Positions 11,593-25,599 of a DNA stretch of 64,000 bases are shown in pieces. The position numbers and the translations under genes were made by a program. How positions within the stretch are numbered: the stretch's first letter is position 1; every line of letters begins with the position of its first letter. The stretch comes from Paguma larvata (Eukaryota > Chordata > Mammalia > Carnivora > Viverridae): assembly GCA_030068075.1 (NCBI GenBank), contig CM057825.1, forward strand, positions 126,812,739 through 126,876,738, written 5' to 3'. The notes beneath the pieces were generated by a model that worked only from the letters and a program-made list of their open reading frames with translations, ran no database searches and was not told the DNA's origin.

Positions 11593-13398
11593 CACACTAT
11601 TTCAGTATGCTGTGTCCCTACTAAAATTATTTAATAGTTCCCCTTCACCTACAAAAGACAATCCCAAACTCAATAAGGCATACAAAGAAAGTCCTTCTGA
11701 GTCTGGCCTCAACTACTGCCATTCTCCCCATCTCATTTATTCCCCATTCCTCAGGCATACACACCTGCCATTCCCCAAAATGCCACGGTGTCGCATGCTT
11801 CTACAGTTTTACACATCCTGTTACCTCTACTGAACGCCACCTCACTCTCTAGTCTGTGTCTGTCAAGCTCACTTGAGATTTTTACCTCCCACAGGACTCC
11901 TCTCCTGACTCCTTCAAGCTGACTTAGAGCCTCTCTGCCCCTCCACATCTTCATTTATAGCGCCGATGTTTTTTGGCAATGGTTTTACATATTCTAATTT
12001 TTCTTATGTCTCTTTTCCTACCACATCTTAGGGTCCTTAAGAACAAGATCCACAAAAGACACTGAAATGTATTGGTATGAATAGCGGGCAACCTATAAAC
12101 ACACATACCATGTATCCAATCCCAGGGTCAATCCTTAAGAAAACTTTAGACTACACACACTTCATTTTCAATACAATGGTGAAAGCATCTAATCTGGAGG
12201 CCGAATTTTTCTAGGTTACAAGACTAGTTTTGAGTTTCAGAAGTTCCCTATGAATGATCCACATTCTGTCTGGGAAAGCTGGTCCCCTGGCTCATATACA
12301 TCTAATATGAAAACTACATAGGATGGGTCTTAGAGTATCTTGTATCTGAAAACCAAGAGTGCTATTAACAGTGTGTTTTTAAGTTTTGTTCTGTTAAGCT
12401 GCTATTATAATCAAAAGCTCTTTTGCCTAAGTGGGCTGAGTCAGAAGCACTAAATGCAGGAGACCTGAAGAACTTGGGTGTTGAGTGAGTCAACTTAAGT
12501 ATTGTATGCAAATGGTAAAGCTACAAGTCAGACAGAGGGGGAACTTAGGCCAAACTACATGGAGGGAAGGAAAAACTGTATCCTTCCAAATGGGGAAAAG
12601 GCAACTGGAAAGATCTTTACCTGTTGCATAACGTTTTATTATCTCTTTCTGCTGGGCCAAGCAATGGTTTTTGAGCTGCAAACTTTGAAAAGCAAATGCC
12701 CTGACAAACTAAGTAATTCTTTGACTTAGAGAGGTTTAAAGCTAAGAGTTAAAGTCTTCAATTTTTTTTTTTTTACTTGAAGTTACCACGAAAGTTCAAA
12801 TTTCCTACAAGACTTAAAATGTTAGTCTTCCATGAGAACACCAGAGTAAGCGGTCTTACTCCAGTAAGTGCTAGAAACACGGAATGGCTTGAAAAGGTTT
12901 TGAACTCTACCACTGTTTGTATATCTTTCATTCTGACTCTAAATTACATTTTATCTTTTTAAATGTGTGATCTTGAATGCTTACACTTCTGTGGAGATTA
13001 TACTACCAAGGAGATAATTATTTGTATGACTGGGAAAAGAATAGTCTCTCATGTGGCTCTCATCTTTAAAGGCCCAACGACTCGGCTGCCTGCAAGAAAT
13101 CTTAACCAAGACTCATTGATCCCATGGCAATTTTCCAAGAAGAGAAGGAAATAAACAACCTCACTCTAGCTTTGCAAATCCTCGTCTATAGACCAAGGGC
13201 AAATGTCACAACCCCTCTCCATCCCATTCCAGAATTTCCCCAGATTCATCAGCAATTATCTATAAATAATGACTAAACTCTGTACCAAGGGAAATGGACT
13301 CTGAAAGACATCTACCCTGAGTAAGGCAGTCTTGTGTATCTGCACAAATGATGAATGTCATACATGTCATGAAACAGATTTTAGTGGGGAAAAAAAGA

Positions 13399-13614
13399 TT
13401 TTTTTTTTTAATGTTTATTTATTTTCGAGGCAGAGAGAGACAGAGCATGAGTGGGGGAGGGGCAGAGAGTGAGGGAGACACAGAATGTGAAGCAGGCTCC
13501 AGGCTCTGAGCTGTCAGCACAGAGCCCGACGCGGGGCTCGAACTCACAGACCGCGAGATCATGACCTGAGCCGAAGTCGGCCACCTAACCGACTGAGCCA
13601 CCCAGGCGCCCCGA
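13399..13614 (-). mobile_element. Carnivore SINE, antisense
   Basis: It is the reverse complement of the CAN-SINE: TTTAATGTTTATTTATTTT tail at the left and 'gagccacccaggcgcccc' head at the right. It is flanked by GAAAAAAAGATTTTTT-like duplications on both sides. The GC-rich, little-diverged head suggests a young copy. Confidence 0.94.
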
Positions 13615-14314
13615 AAAAAAGATTTTTTAATCCTACAAAATATAGGCCTGCGTAAAGGCTTTGTCCCTTTCCCAATGTGCCAAAAACCACAAGTCACCAC
13701 TTCTCTCAGGAGACAAAACAGTATGAATGACAAAACCAAAATTTACCAAGTATCGGGGCTCATGGCTTGGAACATTAGATTTACCTCAGTTGGGAAACAT
13801 CTGAAGAGTTTCTCATTATGAAATCAAGTAGAAACTCTGTATTAAACAAATGAAGGGGGAAAATAATCTTAGGCTACATCATTGTCACCACTGTACTCAA
13901 TTTTGACCTCATCTTGACTAGATAACACATGGCACAGAAAAATAATAGACATGGAACCATCTTTATAGCAATTCTTTTAAATTATAATTTGAAACATTAA
14001 ACTATTTATTATATGGAACTATACCATATACATGGGCCTTTATGCTGAAGTAATTATAGAACAATATCACTTGGAGAACATGGGCCCAACAAGCAAAGTA
14101 GATAATGAAAGATGACAGTGTGAAGATACACAGAAAATGTCAAGGGAACACAGGTAATTAAGATTAAAAAAAAAAAACACATAAAAACAACCTCAAGAAA
14201 CCATAGACTACATCTGAAAGCAACTTTCTTGGCTCCTATTACGCAATCGAGATTTCAGTTTTATTCTGGGGTTTCACTTAAAAAGAAAGCACCTCCCACA
14301 ATACTTTTGTTTCT

Positions 14315-14340
14315 TTTCTTTTCTTTTTTTTTTTTTTACC
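14315..14340. repeat. T-rich low-complexity tract
   Basis: TTTCTTTTCTTTTCTTTT followed by a T-run. Confidence 0.8.
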
Positions 14341-15354
14341 ACTGCTCATTTTACTTTTCAAGACCTCCATTATGTTGAGTTATGAGCAATAGGACAAAAG
14401 CGAAATGAAATTTTAAATAAAGCTTGCCTCAGTGTTTAACTTCATTTTAGGGCACGTGTCACACTATACCTTTGAAGAAGTTACCAGTAAGAAGTAATGT
14501 ACCAGACACTAAGATAGGGCACAGCCTCAGCCTTCCAGAACCTAGAATACATGCACTAGCATGCACTCAAGACAGAGGGCTGGCAATCAATCAATAAATC
14601 AATAAATAATGAGAGTGTGAGAGAGCACGAGAGTTGGCTTTTTCTCCTTCCCCAACAGAGTAGGTCAGAACCCTAGCTGCTTCCAAGGGCAGTCCCAACC
14701 CCAAAAAGTGAAAGGAACAAAAGATCAATCCAGGTTTTTGGAAAACTGCTTAGAGTGAAAGAGGAAGCATTACTACTCATTTTTCATTCTTTAAAAAAGA
14801 GCCACCACTACTAACATCTACAATATTTTAAATTCTATACTACCCTACTTAAGGGTATCTTCACCGTGAATGCAGAAATAGAAATCTGTCGATTTGCGTG
14901 AGTGAGGCAAGGCTTTAAATCCATCAAATTTGGACCTGCTTTGCTGTGTCCCCCAGAGGACTTCATGAAGGTGTGACGGTGGAGCAGAATTAATGAACCT
15001 TAGAAATGACAAATTTCAGCCTTTCCGAAACAGCCTTTATGATCTTCCATATCCATTTACCGTCAACTATTGTTCACCCAGTATTTTCCTTAAAAGCTTA
15101 AAAAAATCATAGCCACTTTAATATCATCTTAAGCAACACTATCCATGAAGTCATAGGACTGATATGCTAATAATGTTTTCATTAATACACAGTAAAATAC
15201 AGAACAAGTAAACAAAAAGGACTCATTCGTGGACCACCAAAAATCATCTTATGTACCACCAATAGTACAAAAAAACCCTTGCATGTTCATTTCAGCAGCA
15301 TATACACTAAAAATGTAACCAAAGCCACACTTTGAGAAATAATGATTTCAATCT

Positions 15355-15455
15355 CAAATCCTTTATGTCACAGTTAAGGAAACAGACTCAAAAGAGGGCC
15401 TGTAACTTGCCCAAGGACACAGAGTAACTGGTGGTGGAGCCCAGACTGGGATCTA
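15355..15455 (-). repeat. MIR SINE fragment, antisense
   Basis: The plus strand reads 'taacttgcccaaggacacag' followed by 'ggagcccagactgggat', the antisense MIR core. Confidence 0.65.
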
Positions 15456-16104
15456 GACTTAGTCTAGTGGTGGTCCTACCAGAGTAGAATCTCCAGACGG
15501 GTGAGCAGCAGGGAGAATTGGAGGCCTGGCTTAGGGGAGTTCACCCACAACTGCATCTCAAGCAGCTGGTAAGTCCCTTACCAGTGTATCGGAGCTTTTC
15601 ACTTTTTCTGAGAAGCACACACACAACATGGTGCTTGCCGCTGACTCTCAAAGGTTTTTCTGGACTGGCTGAAATAGATTTGCTGTTTCCTTCCCAAAGT
15701 CTTATGTGGTTGTGCCCAACCCACTGGACCTCAAGGTATACTGCAAAAGATAAAAATGTCTCCTGGATCAGTTTCCCATTTTTTTGGTTTAACAGTACCT
15801 TTGCTACTGAGCTCCAGTGCCCATTGCTAGACTCCTGCATGCCCTATACTTTCAGGAAGATTTTCCATCTCTCAGTTTTAGGCCAGCTCTGGAAACGGGC
15901 TGGAAATTTCCATCACAGAGTCATTCCTATACTTTCCAGACACCCAGAACAGGTTTTATTTTCAAGTGATAGATAACCTGTGTCTGTTGTGTCCCCAGCA
16001 ATGTTTTATATGCTGTCCCATATGTCTCCCTATAAAACGAAGTAAAATGATACAGTTCCTAGCCCCTTGGGACTTGCCAACCCAGGTGAGCTTAGCTATG
16101 TATG

Positions 16105-16355
16105 CACGTAGTTAATAATGGCTGATGTTCTTAGATGTTTATATATATGCCAGGCACTGTGCCATAGCCTTCAAATGGACTGTCTCACTGAATCTTCACA
16201 AGTCTTTGCTATGATTATCCTCCCTTTATACATGAAAAAAATAAAAATGAGACTTACAGATGTTAAGTGGCTCATCCAAGATCAAAATTTAAGCAGGTGG
16301 TAAAGTTCAGCCTGAAACCCAGACTAGGCTGATGCTCTTAACCAGTGCACTACGT
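16105..16355 (-). repeat. MIR SINE, antisense
   Basis: The plus strand carries 'gccaggcactgtgccata', 'gactgtctcactgaatct', 'ttaagtggctcatccaag' and 'gctcttaaccagtgcac', a near full-length antisense MIR. Confidence 0.7.
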
Positions 16356-18424
16356 ACACCTGAATCTTTTTAAAGTCACAGAGAAAGAAAACATGAATTT
16401 TGTGTAGTTGATTTCTTATTAACGGAGCTCATTTCTTGCACTAGGGAAGTCTAAAGCTAGAGCACCTGTGAAGTCCAAGAAACGAGAACACATTCTGGGA
16501 ATGCCATTTCATACTGATTGAGGGAGAAGTTTGTTCTTTTGTAATCTGAAGCTATTTAATTTGCACTTTCTTGACCAAAAATTCCATCAAATTAACAGTA
16601 AATGCATATTGTTCCTTATCACCTAAATTAACTTTAGGTAGCTTTCAGTAGGTAGCAACTACTTATGGGATGCAAAGCTGGATCTTTAGTGCAGTAGCAT
16701 AAAAAAATATATTTGGTCTCTGTCCCCAGTTTGTGCCAGAGCTCTTAAAACTCTTGGTATGTCCTCAGAGATAGAAGTGTCCTTTGTTATTCATAAGGAT
16801 CCCCAGTTGGACCACACTGGAACTTATGCTAATGAGGTGACTCAGGGTGGACCCTTAGATAGCTTCAAGACAGGGGCTGGCCGCACCAGAAAGAGCAGGC
16901 ACAAGAGTAAAAGGCTGGAACTTTTGGCCTCATCTCCGGACCACAGGGAAGGGGCGGGAAGGGTGGCTGGAGTTTAATAACCAGTCTTATGATTCAATTA
17001 GTTATGCCTACATCAAGGAACCTCAACAGAAACTAAAACCAGGCTAGGGGAGCCCCAGGGTTGGTGAACACACTGATGTGCTGGGAGGCAGGCAAACCCA
17101 GGCAGGACACGGAAGTTGTGTCAATTCAGATCTTGTCCTATGCCCCTCTTCCAACTGGTTGTTCCTGAGTTGTAGCCTTTGTAATGAAACTATAATCCTA
17201 AATATGCTTTCCCCCGTTCTGTGAGTCATATGGTCTGGCGATTATTGAACCTGGGGGAGGGCGGTTGTGAGGAACCCCAAATGTTTAGCCTGCCAGGCAG
17301 AAGTGCAGGTACCTTGGGGCTACCTGATACTTGTGGCTGGGATCTGAAGTGGGGCAACCTTAGGAGACTGAGCCACTGACCTGACTTGTGGGGTATGCAT
17401 TAACTCCAGGCAGTTTGTGTCAGAATTGAACTGCTGGCCACTCAGGGGATGTAAGAGAATTATCGCTGGAACATAATAATAACCTCAGAAAAAGAGGGTC
17501 ACATTAAAACCAATCTAACTGGTGCTCAGGAGCCACTTCCCTGCTTGATCTAATCATTAAATCTACAGCTGTCACCAATTCAGAGCACCGCTTGCCAATT
17601 TCAGTGCAAGCAGAAAATCTGGCTCTATGGACAGATCCACAAATACCTGACAGAATAAAATTTCTTTTAGAAGAAGAAAGCTTATGGACTAATTTGACCT
17701 GCTAAAGAAAACATGGAATGTTGTAGAAACTGAAGCCAAGAATGATTATTCTTTAATAATTTTAATTGTGATTTATTCCACATTTATTATAGTCTCCATG
17801 AGAGAATCACAAATTACCTCAATTTTACATTAACTGTTCCCTCTGGATAGTAGAGGATGTTAATTGACAACCCCCACCATCTAGTATTTGTTTGTACTTT
17901 TACCCAAACTCTAATGCGAGCAGGGACATTACATTCTCTCTCATTTACCAGCTTCTGATTTGTCAAAAGTAAAATCAAGGGACAGAGATCTCAAAAAACT
18001 TAAGCCAGCACTCGGTAAGCGACCTTTAAGACGCTGGTCAAACCAGATACTGCATCCCTGCATTCACCCCTCCCCGTCAGAAATATACTTTCCAGTAACA
18101 GGAGAGAACACTTGTGGTCAGAGGCCTGGTCAGGGCCCCTGGATTACCCAACTCCACAGGTTCCCCGTCCCTCTCCTTGTGAACAGTGTTCCCTGAAGTT
18201 GGGCAATCTTGTGGGCCTGCTCCTTCCCTACCCACTCTTCCCCCAGCAAGTACCATTGTTAGCATTTTCTACCCTTTCCCAACTGGACCACCAATGGGCA
18301 TTTCTCTTCACCCTATACACCCAGACCACAATACCACCACCACCACCACCTCATCTTCCCAAACACCTGCTCTCCTACACACCCTCTTCCCCAACCACTG
18401 AACCCACCTATCTAAATGCCTTCA

Positions 18425-18633
18425 GGGAGCACCTGGGTGGCTCAGTCGGTTGAGCTTCCAACCCTTGATTTTAGCTCAGGTCATATTCTTGGGTTTGTGG
18501 GATTGAGCCCTGTGTTGGGGGAGGATGCTTGGTATTTTCTCTCTCTTCTCTCTGCCCCCTCCCAAAATAAATAAACAAACAGTAAAATAAAATAAAATAA
18601 AATAAAATAAAATAAAATAAAATAAAATAAAAG
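18425..18633 (+). mobile_element. Carnivore SINE with (AAAAT)n tail
   Basis: The head is 'agcacctgggtggctcagtc', and the tail has expanded into an (AAAAT)n microsatellite at about 18583-18633. Confidence 0.92.
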
Positions 18634-21600
18634 ACTTCAAAAGTCTTTAGATTTTCTCTTTCATACAATGTTAGAAAACCCACAAACTTTTCCTTACCAT
18701 AGGCATCGGCCATAACCAACTGTTCTGAGTAAATGACTGAACAGGTGACTAGTTATTTCAAAGAAAAACTAATTTACTAGAGAAAAAGAACCATGGAAAC
18801 ATTCTTAAAAATGGACATAGGGCATTCACTCTATCACTTCTCACTCTTGAATTCTACTCAGAAGCCAGAAAATGTCACTGGAACCGAGAAAAATGTCTCC
18901 TCTGAGGACCTGGGACTCCCAGCGTGTCCAGGATCCTGTCACCTAGAACCCATGCTACTGGAGTGCCAGCCCTCACTGCAGTGGATTCCTAACCTTCCCT
19001 TTCAGTTTTAAAGAGCAGCCACTAGGTAATCATCAAGTAGATATAAAGCAAGAGTTTAACTGAAAACAATTTTGCTTCACAAAGGAAAAAAAAAAAAAAA
19101 GAAGGAATGTGGCCACTGTAGTTCTTTCCCAGCGCTGTTCTAAAACTGTTCTCTCAATAGATATACCCCGGTTTTCCTGTTCGGATTCCAGGGCAGGTCA
19201 CTGGGAAAAAGGAAGTACTGTATTTGGTTCAGCATTTTGCATAGGTATTCTCCTCCGCCCACTAGCTTAAGAAATTACAGAGATACAGCTTCAACTCCTA
19301 TTTAAGAGAACTTTCTCACTTTCAGGAATATTCTGAGGAGAAAAGGCCAGCTACTTACTAGTGCCATTACTCACTTATAACCTCATTTTGCATATGCTTC
19401 AAAGGTAGCTATAAGGAGTCTTCTCTGAAAGAACAGCTGTTTGTGACAAAGTGTTTGAGGAAAGAACTAAGAATATATAACAGACCAAGCAGCAAGGATT
19501 CCAATTCAACTCAAACAAAGTGCCTACAAGGACACAAATGGGACAGTGTAAATGAGAAAACAAAATTAGTACAGAGAAGGCCCGATTCTAGTCCCGAAGC
19601 TGCCAGTACTTGCCAATAGCTCTGTAACTTTAAGCAAGTTTACCATATAACCTTTCTAGATTTCCATTTCCCTACTAAATCACTGCTTTTTAATCTGTTT
19701 TTGGCCTCAAAACATTTTGTCCCATTGAAATCTTCTGTAGAAGCCCAATATAACAGAATATTAAGGTTACCTTTCACAGAGTGAAGCACAGTTGTGTGAA
19801 ACGAAGGGAGACCGCAAACCCCCCCCCATCCCAACCACAAATGTACTCTAGCAAAGACCCACAAGAGGGTTCCACAGAGCCCAGTTTGAAACAAACGCCA
19901 CGCCAGGTAGTCTAATGTTCTTTTGAGGGTCTTTTTCCTGCTGCTTCCTAACGGGAGAAAGAGGAATGAACTGCATTCAATACATTAAATGCTATCACTT
20001 GAGTCCTGTTCAGAATCAAAATTATACATCACACACCAACCCACTTTAGGCCAACAATGGAGAGACCAAACCCTTCATCAACCATCAAGAACTAAAAACT
20101 ATAACCAAACTCTGCTGTCCTTAGGGTGGAAGCAATCTATTAATAAAATAAGGGGGGGGGAGGGCGCAAGTCTTTCTAGCACACTGTCTCCTAGAATGAC
20201 AAGCAGAGACTGGGGCAGTGGCTACAAAAGATGCTAAACAATCCTCCAAAAACAAGAAGTCCTACACTATGCAGGGGTGCTAGCCAAGATCCTCCATCAG
20301 TCATACCTGGTCTGGATTTACAAGCCCCAGTTACAGAATTATTTCCAGTCTCCAAGTCCTCAGGTTGAGCCCTCCAGCACAACAGGGCCAAAGAGAATGT
20401 TTCCTACGCTATGCAATCTAAGCATCCACACTGCAATTCAGTCCCAACCCCAACAACACAACACAGCTCAGAGGACAGTACTGAGCAAAACCACGCCCTC
20501 AGGAAGTCAGGAGGAGTCATTAACATGATGCCTACCTTTCCATGCATGCAGGCAGGCTGGTATCAGGGCACTGACCATAAGTGGCTTTTTTTGCCAAAAC
20601 AAGGGCTAATCACCACCTCAAGACTAATTTCCCTATTCTGATGTATGATATTTAAAGTTTCATTCACACACATCTAAAAGATCATTTAAGACTCTTTCCC
20701 CCTCCCATTTTTTGCTTTCAGCATATCATAACTTCAAAGAATTAGAGTCTGAGTTTCCAACACTCTTTCTCATTATTTTACTAAATTAATATGTTGAGTT
20801 CGACTCTGTAATCACTCATTAATACTAGCTCAAACTCCCTGGGTCCACTGTGCAAAGAGCTTCAGAACACTGTGCAACGTTTAGGGAGAATTGATCCTGG
20901 TTCACTGATATCAACATCTGTAAATAGATACAAAGAGTAATTGTAAGTTATCAAGAGCTAAGGAAATAGGAGTTACCACGTAATTACCATTGTTTCAATC
21001 TGAGTTACCACATCTTCACCTCCAAACAACTGGAAGCCAGTGTACAATTAACTCTCCTTACTGCAGCATAGACACTAAAACAGTAGCAAAATCAGATTAA
21101 TTTTAAGTTGTCTAATGCAATACAACTCCAAGTCTAAGTGGCATCAACTGGCCTCCTAGGTTGCTCACCTCTCAGAAGAGTTTGTCCAAAAGTCCCCAAA
21201 GTTCAAGAAAGAAATCAACTAGTACCCTAGATTAAAAGGCCAGCTCAACTCCAAGACTCCACATTCATTTAGATTGGATTCTTTCCCCAAACACAATTAG
21301 TGGCCAACATAGGAGTCAATGGCTTCTCCCTGTGTTCAAGTCCCCTCCTACCCATCCACCCCCTTTCAGAAATTAGAAAAGAGCCACCATCTACAAACTG
21401 GCTGATGAAATTTCAACCTACAGGATATTTTCATACGTGAGTTATAATAAACCAGTGAAATGAAGATGAATAGTAGACAGCTTCATAATCCGTTGGCCAG
21501 AGCATCTGAAGCCCAGTATTAGAACACACAGTCCAAAACTCTTTAACCTAGACCAAAGCCTAATACATATATATATCATTATCGGTTCTCCATTCCTTTG

Positions 21601-22879
21601 ACTTGATCTGCAATATAGAAGAGTGGAGTCTATTGTTTGCCTGGTCCTAGCTGTTCACTTCAGTCACTGCTTGCTAACTAAAAGACTTTCCATTTGTATT
21701 CAAGTCGGAATTCAGTAATCAGTACCAGGCTCTATTCCACCCCCTTCATTACCCTCAGGACTGCCCAGCAAGCTCTATTCAAGTTAGTTCTGACAATCCA
21801 ACTACCAATGCTACTAAAGTACCAGAACTTAAAACAGGTGACAAGTCCTCAGTTTTGGATTTCTTTTTCCCCCAAACTCTACAAGGTTTTATTTAGCATT
21901 TCTAATACCAACTTTACTACAAACAGCCCAAACAACATTTAAGTCTCTCAACCGCATGGCTCAAAGGGCCAATTCACTCAAAGAACACACTAGATACTGT
22001 TGTGGGGTTCAAAAGAAGAAAACAGCGTATTCTTTCTGTTTCTGCCCACTGTGATATGGCAGAAGAGGGCCAAATCAAGGAGGAGTCCTGATTGGGCTTC
22101 TCAAGTGGACAATCTGGTCAAGGTGAGGCTGAAAAGCAGCTGACTATTGGAGTGAATGGCCCCAACAGGAGGCATAAGTAGGTTACATCCCCTGGTTACA
22201 TGTCAGCCCAAAGATGCCGACATAGTCGGATCGAGCCCACAATGGTCATTTATCTACTGTAATCCACCGAGTGAACTTTTAGCACCAACCTACACCTCAG
22301 CTCAGTGTTATTAGTCATCAGGCAGACCAGACGAGAGTGGAAACATTGCAACATAAAACCTGCCTCCCTGCAAAGAACAACTTCAAACTTAGATACTGAT
22401 GGGCATCTCTGTAGCCCAGCAGGGGTATATTATTATCACTTGCCCAACCTTCAACCCTGAATTCATACACAGCTGGATGCAAAGGAGGATTCATTTATTA
22501 GAACATATTCAGGGTACCCACTATGCAATTTTAAATAGCAACACAGAAGACAAAATCCTCTAAGGAGAAAAAGTGTGCTCTCCGTTGAACACTCTGTCGA
22601 ATTCTGAACACAGCTTGACATTTATCTGCCAGAAAAGACCCAGCTGACCAGAGATGCCTCTTCTCCCACTCTCAGCAGTGCAACTTTTTTTTTTTTTAAT
22701 TGCAATAGTCCAACAGTACCTGCAAAACAGTAAGTGATAATACTCTAGGAAAGGAAACAGAATTGATCAAAAAGGAGCATCACTTTCTATTTCCTTCTTC
22801 TTGCTCTTATTTTGCCTACCTGTTCTGAGCCTAGCCTCTACCTCTCTGACTTAGACTTTTTTCATTTCCTCTTTGCTCA

Positions 22880-23330
22880 CTAGGCTCTGGCTGTTACTGC
22901 CTCCTCTTTCCCATCCTTCCTCACCTCCCTACCTCCTTTCAACCCCACCCCTTTCTTCCCAGACCCTGGAACTTGCCAAAGTCACTCCAGCCAGTTTCTG
23001 CACTAGCTAGTTCCAGAACCTGGAAGGCTCTTCCCCTATATTTGCAATGCTGGCTTCTTTTTATTTAAAGCTCAGCTTAAGTGTTACCTCCTCAAGAAAG
23101 ATCTTCCTTGACTGCATCCCAATCACCTTCAATCACATCACTCTACTTCCTTCAGCATTTATCAAAATCTGATTTGATTATTTATTCTCTGTACCCACAC
23201 ACTTCAATGTAAGCTCCATGAGAGCTCAGATCCTATGCTTGTGTTTACCTCTGTCCACCCAGAAACCAAAATACTGGCCTGCACTTACTTGCTAGTCAAT
23301 AATGCTTGCTGAATGAATGAATTTTGGACT
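22880..23330 (+). repeat. L2 LINE 3' fragment
   Basis: The L2 signatures are in order: 'tttaaagctcagcttaag', 'gaaagatcttccttgactgc', 'gtaagctccatgagagctc', and the ending 'gcttgctgaatgaatgaat'. Confidence 0.8.
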
Positions 23331-25065
23331 CTTTATACAATGGTTCCAAAGCAATTAAGGCGAGAACAGTAGTCATTCTTTTCTTTTGTTACAGTTCTGT
23401 GAAACACCTAAACATGCTGTTACTTGTACAATCGAAGCATTAAATATTCTGTTTTATCAGGCTTGAAAGCCCTAATGAGTCGGATGGGACCCGTTATGAT
23501 AATTCTTCTAGCAATATGCAGCATATAAACTCAGTTATAGAGGGCCAGGATTTACGGACGCTTTCTAATCAAAGGATACCTAATATTTAGGCCCTATCTA
23601 TTAAAGTTCTTCAGAAATCACAGTTCCACATTCAGCAGAAGATTTCCAAAGAAAATATCAACACCAAAATAGGAATTCTTACATTTCAGTCTAAAACTTC
23701 GAAGACAAGCTAAAAAAGAGCACTACTTGGTGTTTTGTTTTGTTTTTTTTAACCAACAGAACATCGATAAAGAGATTTTCTTTCCAATCACTCTCTGCTT
23801 TCTTCAAATAATTTTTGCAAATCCGTTATTGGTTTGTATTCTTCTTTAAAACAAAACAGATCACATTTTCTCATTTAGGACCACCTATACACAAAGACTC
23901 GGCTAAATAAGATGGAAATCAGCACAAGTCAAATGTGCCGCTGAAAATTTGTGTGCCCGACACACAAATGGAGAAAAAAGATAAAAGAGCTATTGTCCAA
24001 TTGCAGAAACAAAAAAGTAATACGGGGTTTTCTGTTCTCTGAAGTGCATCATGAAGTGTGGGTGGAGAGAAACAGAGAAATCCAGAATTAGCCTAACATC
24101 AAATCATTTTGGAAAGAGTTGACAACATGTAAATTCCTCACACATAAAGTATTTAGAACAAGAGACTTTTGATTCCTGGGCTATGATGCCATTTAGGAAT
24201 CCTTGCAAGGACTTAGGAATTCCAGTATTCATAGGAGAAAATGCTCATCTTAATTTGGAGCGACCAAGCACTGAGAGGTACTCCCAATGTGACACAGCCA
24301 GAAACTGAAGTATTACAAAGCTTGCAGTAAGACCTGGGATTGAGGCTGAACACCAAATTCAAAAGAGGTAATCAAGGTACCAAGTGCCATAAAGGAAAAA
24401 AAAACAAAGCAAAACAAAAAAAACCACCATGATGACCACCTGGTCACAGAAAACTGAAGTGGAAACGAGGGGTGTATATGGGGGAAGAAAAGGGGTGAAA
24501 GGGAACGGAAAAAAACAATACATTTGTCACCCCGTCCCACTTCCTATACAGGATACAGGCAAAGCTTCCAGCCCCATTACCTCAGGCACAGATGGTTATC
24601 GTTTGTAGCAAAGGTGCACAAAAAGGCCTTCAGGTCTGAGCCCCTTAATTCCAGGGCTGTTAATGATTAAAGAGAAAGATGGGGGTGGGGAGAGAAACGA
24701 GGGAGGAGGGAGCTGGAGATTCACCCACCACCTCCCGCTTGGACTCCTACCTCACGGCGCTTACCCGGGGCATAGAACCAGAGTCTGCACCCTCTCCAGG
24801 GAAGCTCCAGCCCCCAGATCCCCAGGCCTGGGTTGAGGGGTGCTGGCGGTGGGGAGGCAGGGACAGTAGGTAAGTTTTCTTGAGCCCTGCGGCTGACACG
24901 CCACAGGCTCCCCTCACAGCCTCTTCTTCCAAAGGGACCAGTCCAGACAAGGCGCTGATTTCCACTCCTCCCCGTCCACCCCCTTTTCTCGAAGGTACCC
25001 AACCCCCGCCCCTTCATCTCTCAGTGCTCCCCCCTTTTCCTCAACCCCCCCCACCCCAAACTCAC

Positions 25066-25290
25066 AGCTGCTCCAGAGGTTCCTCCAGTCAAACCCTTTC
25101 TGGAAACGACGGCGGCCCGGCGGGTCCAAACCACCTACCATCCCCGCTCGCGTTTCCAGGCTCCCTACCCGCGCCGCCGCCGCCTCTTCTTCCACCACTG
25201 CCGCCGCCGCCTCTTCATCTACGGCCCACCGGCGGCGGCCGCCCCCAAACCCCGCCCCCTCCATCGCCTCCTGCATCATCACTTCCGGTA
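25066..25290 (-). other. DCUN1D3: Candidate DCUN1D3 exon 1 (5' UTR)
   Basis: On the minus strand a GGC-repeat-rich stretch just below the ETS site runs to a good splice donor, CAGCT|GTGAGT (GT at 25065-25064). A second possible donor, GATG|GTAGGT, lies at about 25136. The two GCCGCCGCCGCCTCTTC copies at about 25173 and 25200 (plus strand) read as GGC-repeat 5' UTR in mRNA sense. The exon's existence follows from DCUN1D3 synteny. Its limits are guesses, with the start taken near the ETS element. Confidence 0.35.
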
Positions 25291-25599
25291 ACCCCGCAGG
25301 CCGCCGGCTCCAGGAGGGAGTATTGAAGAGGGGCGGGGAGGAACGGGTGGAAGATTGCGTCACGACGTACGCAAAGACGCACGAAGCTGTAGCCAAGTAA
25401 GGGCAAAGACCTAGCGACAAGGAGGAAGGGCTAGGAGGAGCTGGACTGGACCATTTTTTTGACTAGAGTGGGGGGCGGGGGGAAAGGATAGCGGAAGGGG
25501 TGAAGGGAAACTAGGGAGAGGATGAAGTTGGCTATATTGTTGCGTATACGGCGGAATACGGGCTAGAGTATGAAGTTTAAGGGAGACTCGTGACTGCCC

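Larger units (their letters stand above)
1..25065 (-). other. DCUN1D3: DCUN1D3 first intron (inferred, partial)
   Basis: No open frame here resembles a known protein and no DCUN1 (cullin-binding) domain segment is seen. The assignment rests on context. In mammals DCUN1D3 lies head to head with LYRM1, with a non-coding first exon at the shared CpG island and its coding exons tens of kilobases away. LYRM1 is identified on the plus strand from 25.8 kb, so the minus-strand DNA left of the island should be DCUN1D3 intron 1. Visible content is an LTR retrocopy (99-431), L1, L2 and MIR relics, SINEs at 3.4, 5.8-6.2, 10.3-10.6, 13.4 and 18.4 kb, and microsatellites. The remainder (for example 500-2,900, 4,100-5,800, 8,000-9,800, 14,000-15,300, 18,700-22,800 and 23,400-24,600) looks like unique intronic sequence without recognisable features. 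Membership in this gene is inference. Confidence 0.5.

Noticed and set aside
15518..15976. 152-codon open frame in the inferred DCUN1D3 intron
   Set aside because: No homology recognised, no splice or promoter context. Probably chance.
1..25065. Search for DCUN1D3 coding exons on the minus strand
   Set aside because: No frame resembles the DCUN1 domain or its N-terminal region. Coding exons are presumed to lie outside the window.
24880..25326. 148-codon Pro/Ser-rich open frame on the plus strand across the CpG island
   Set aside because: Stop codons are rare in GC-rich DNA by chance. The peptide is low-complexity and runs through the promoter and the antisense 5' leader. No family resemblance.
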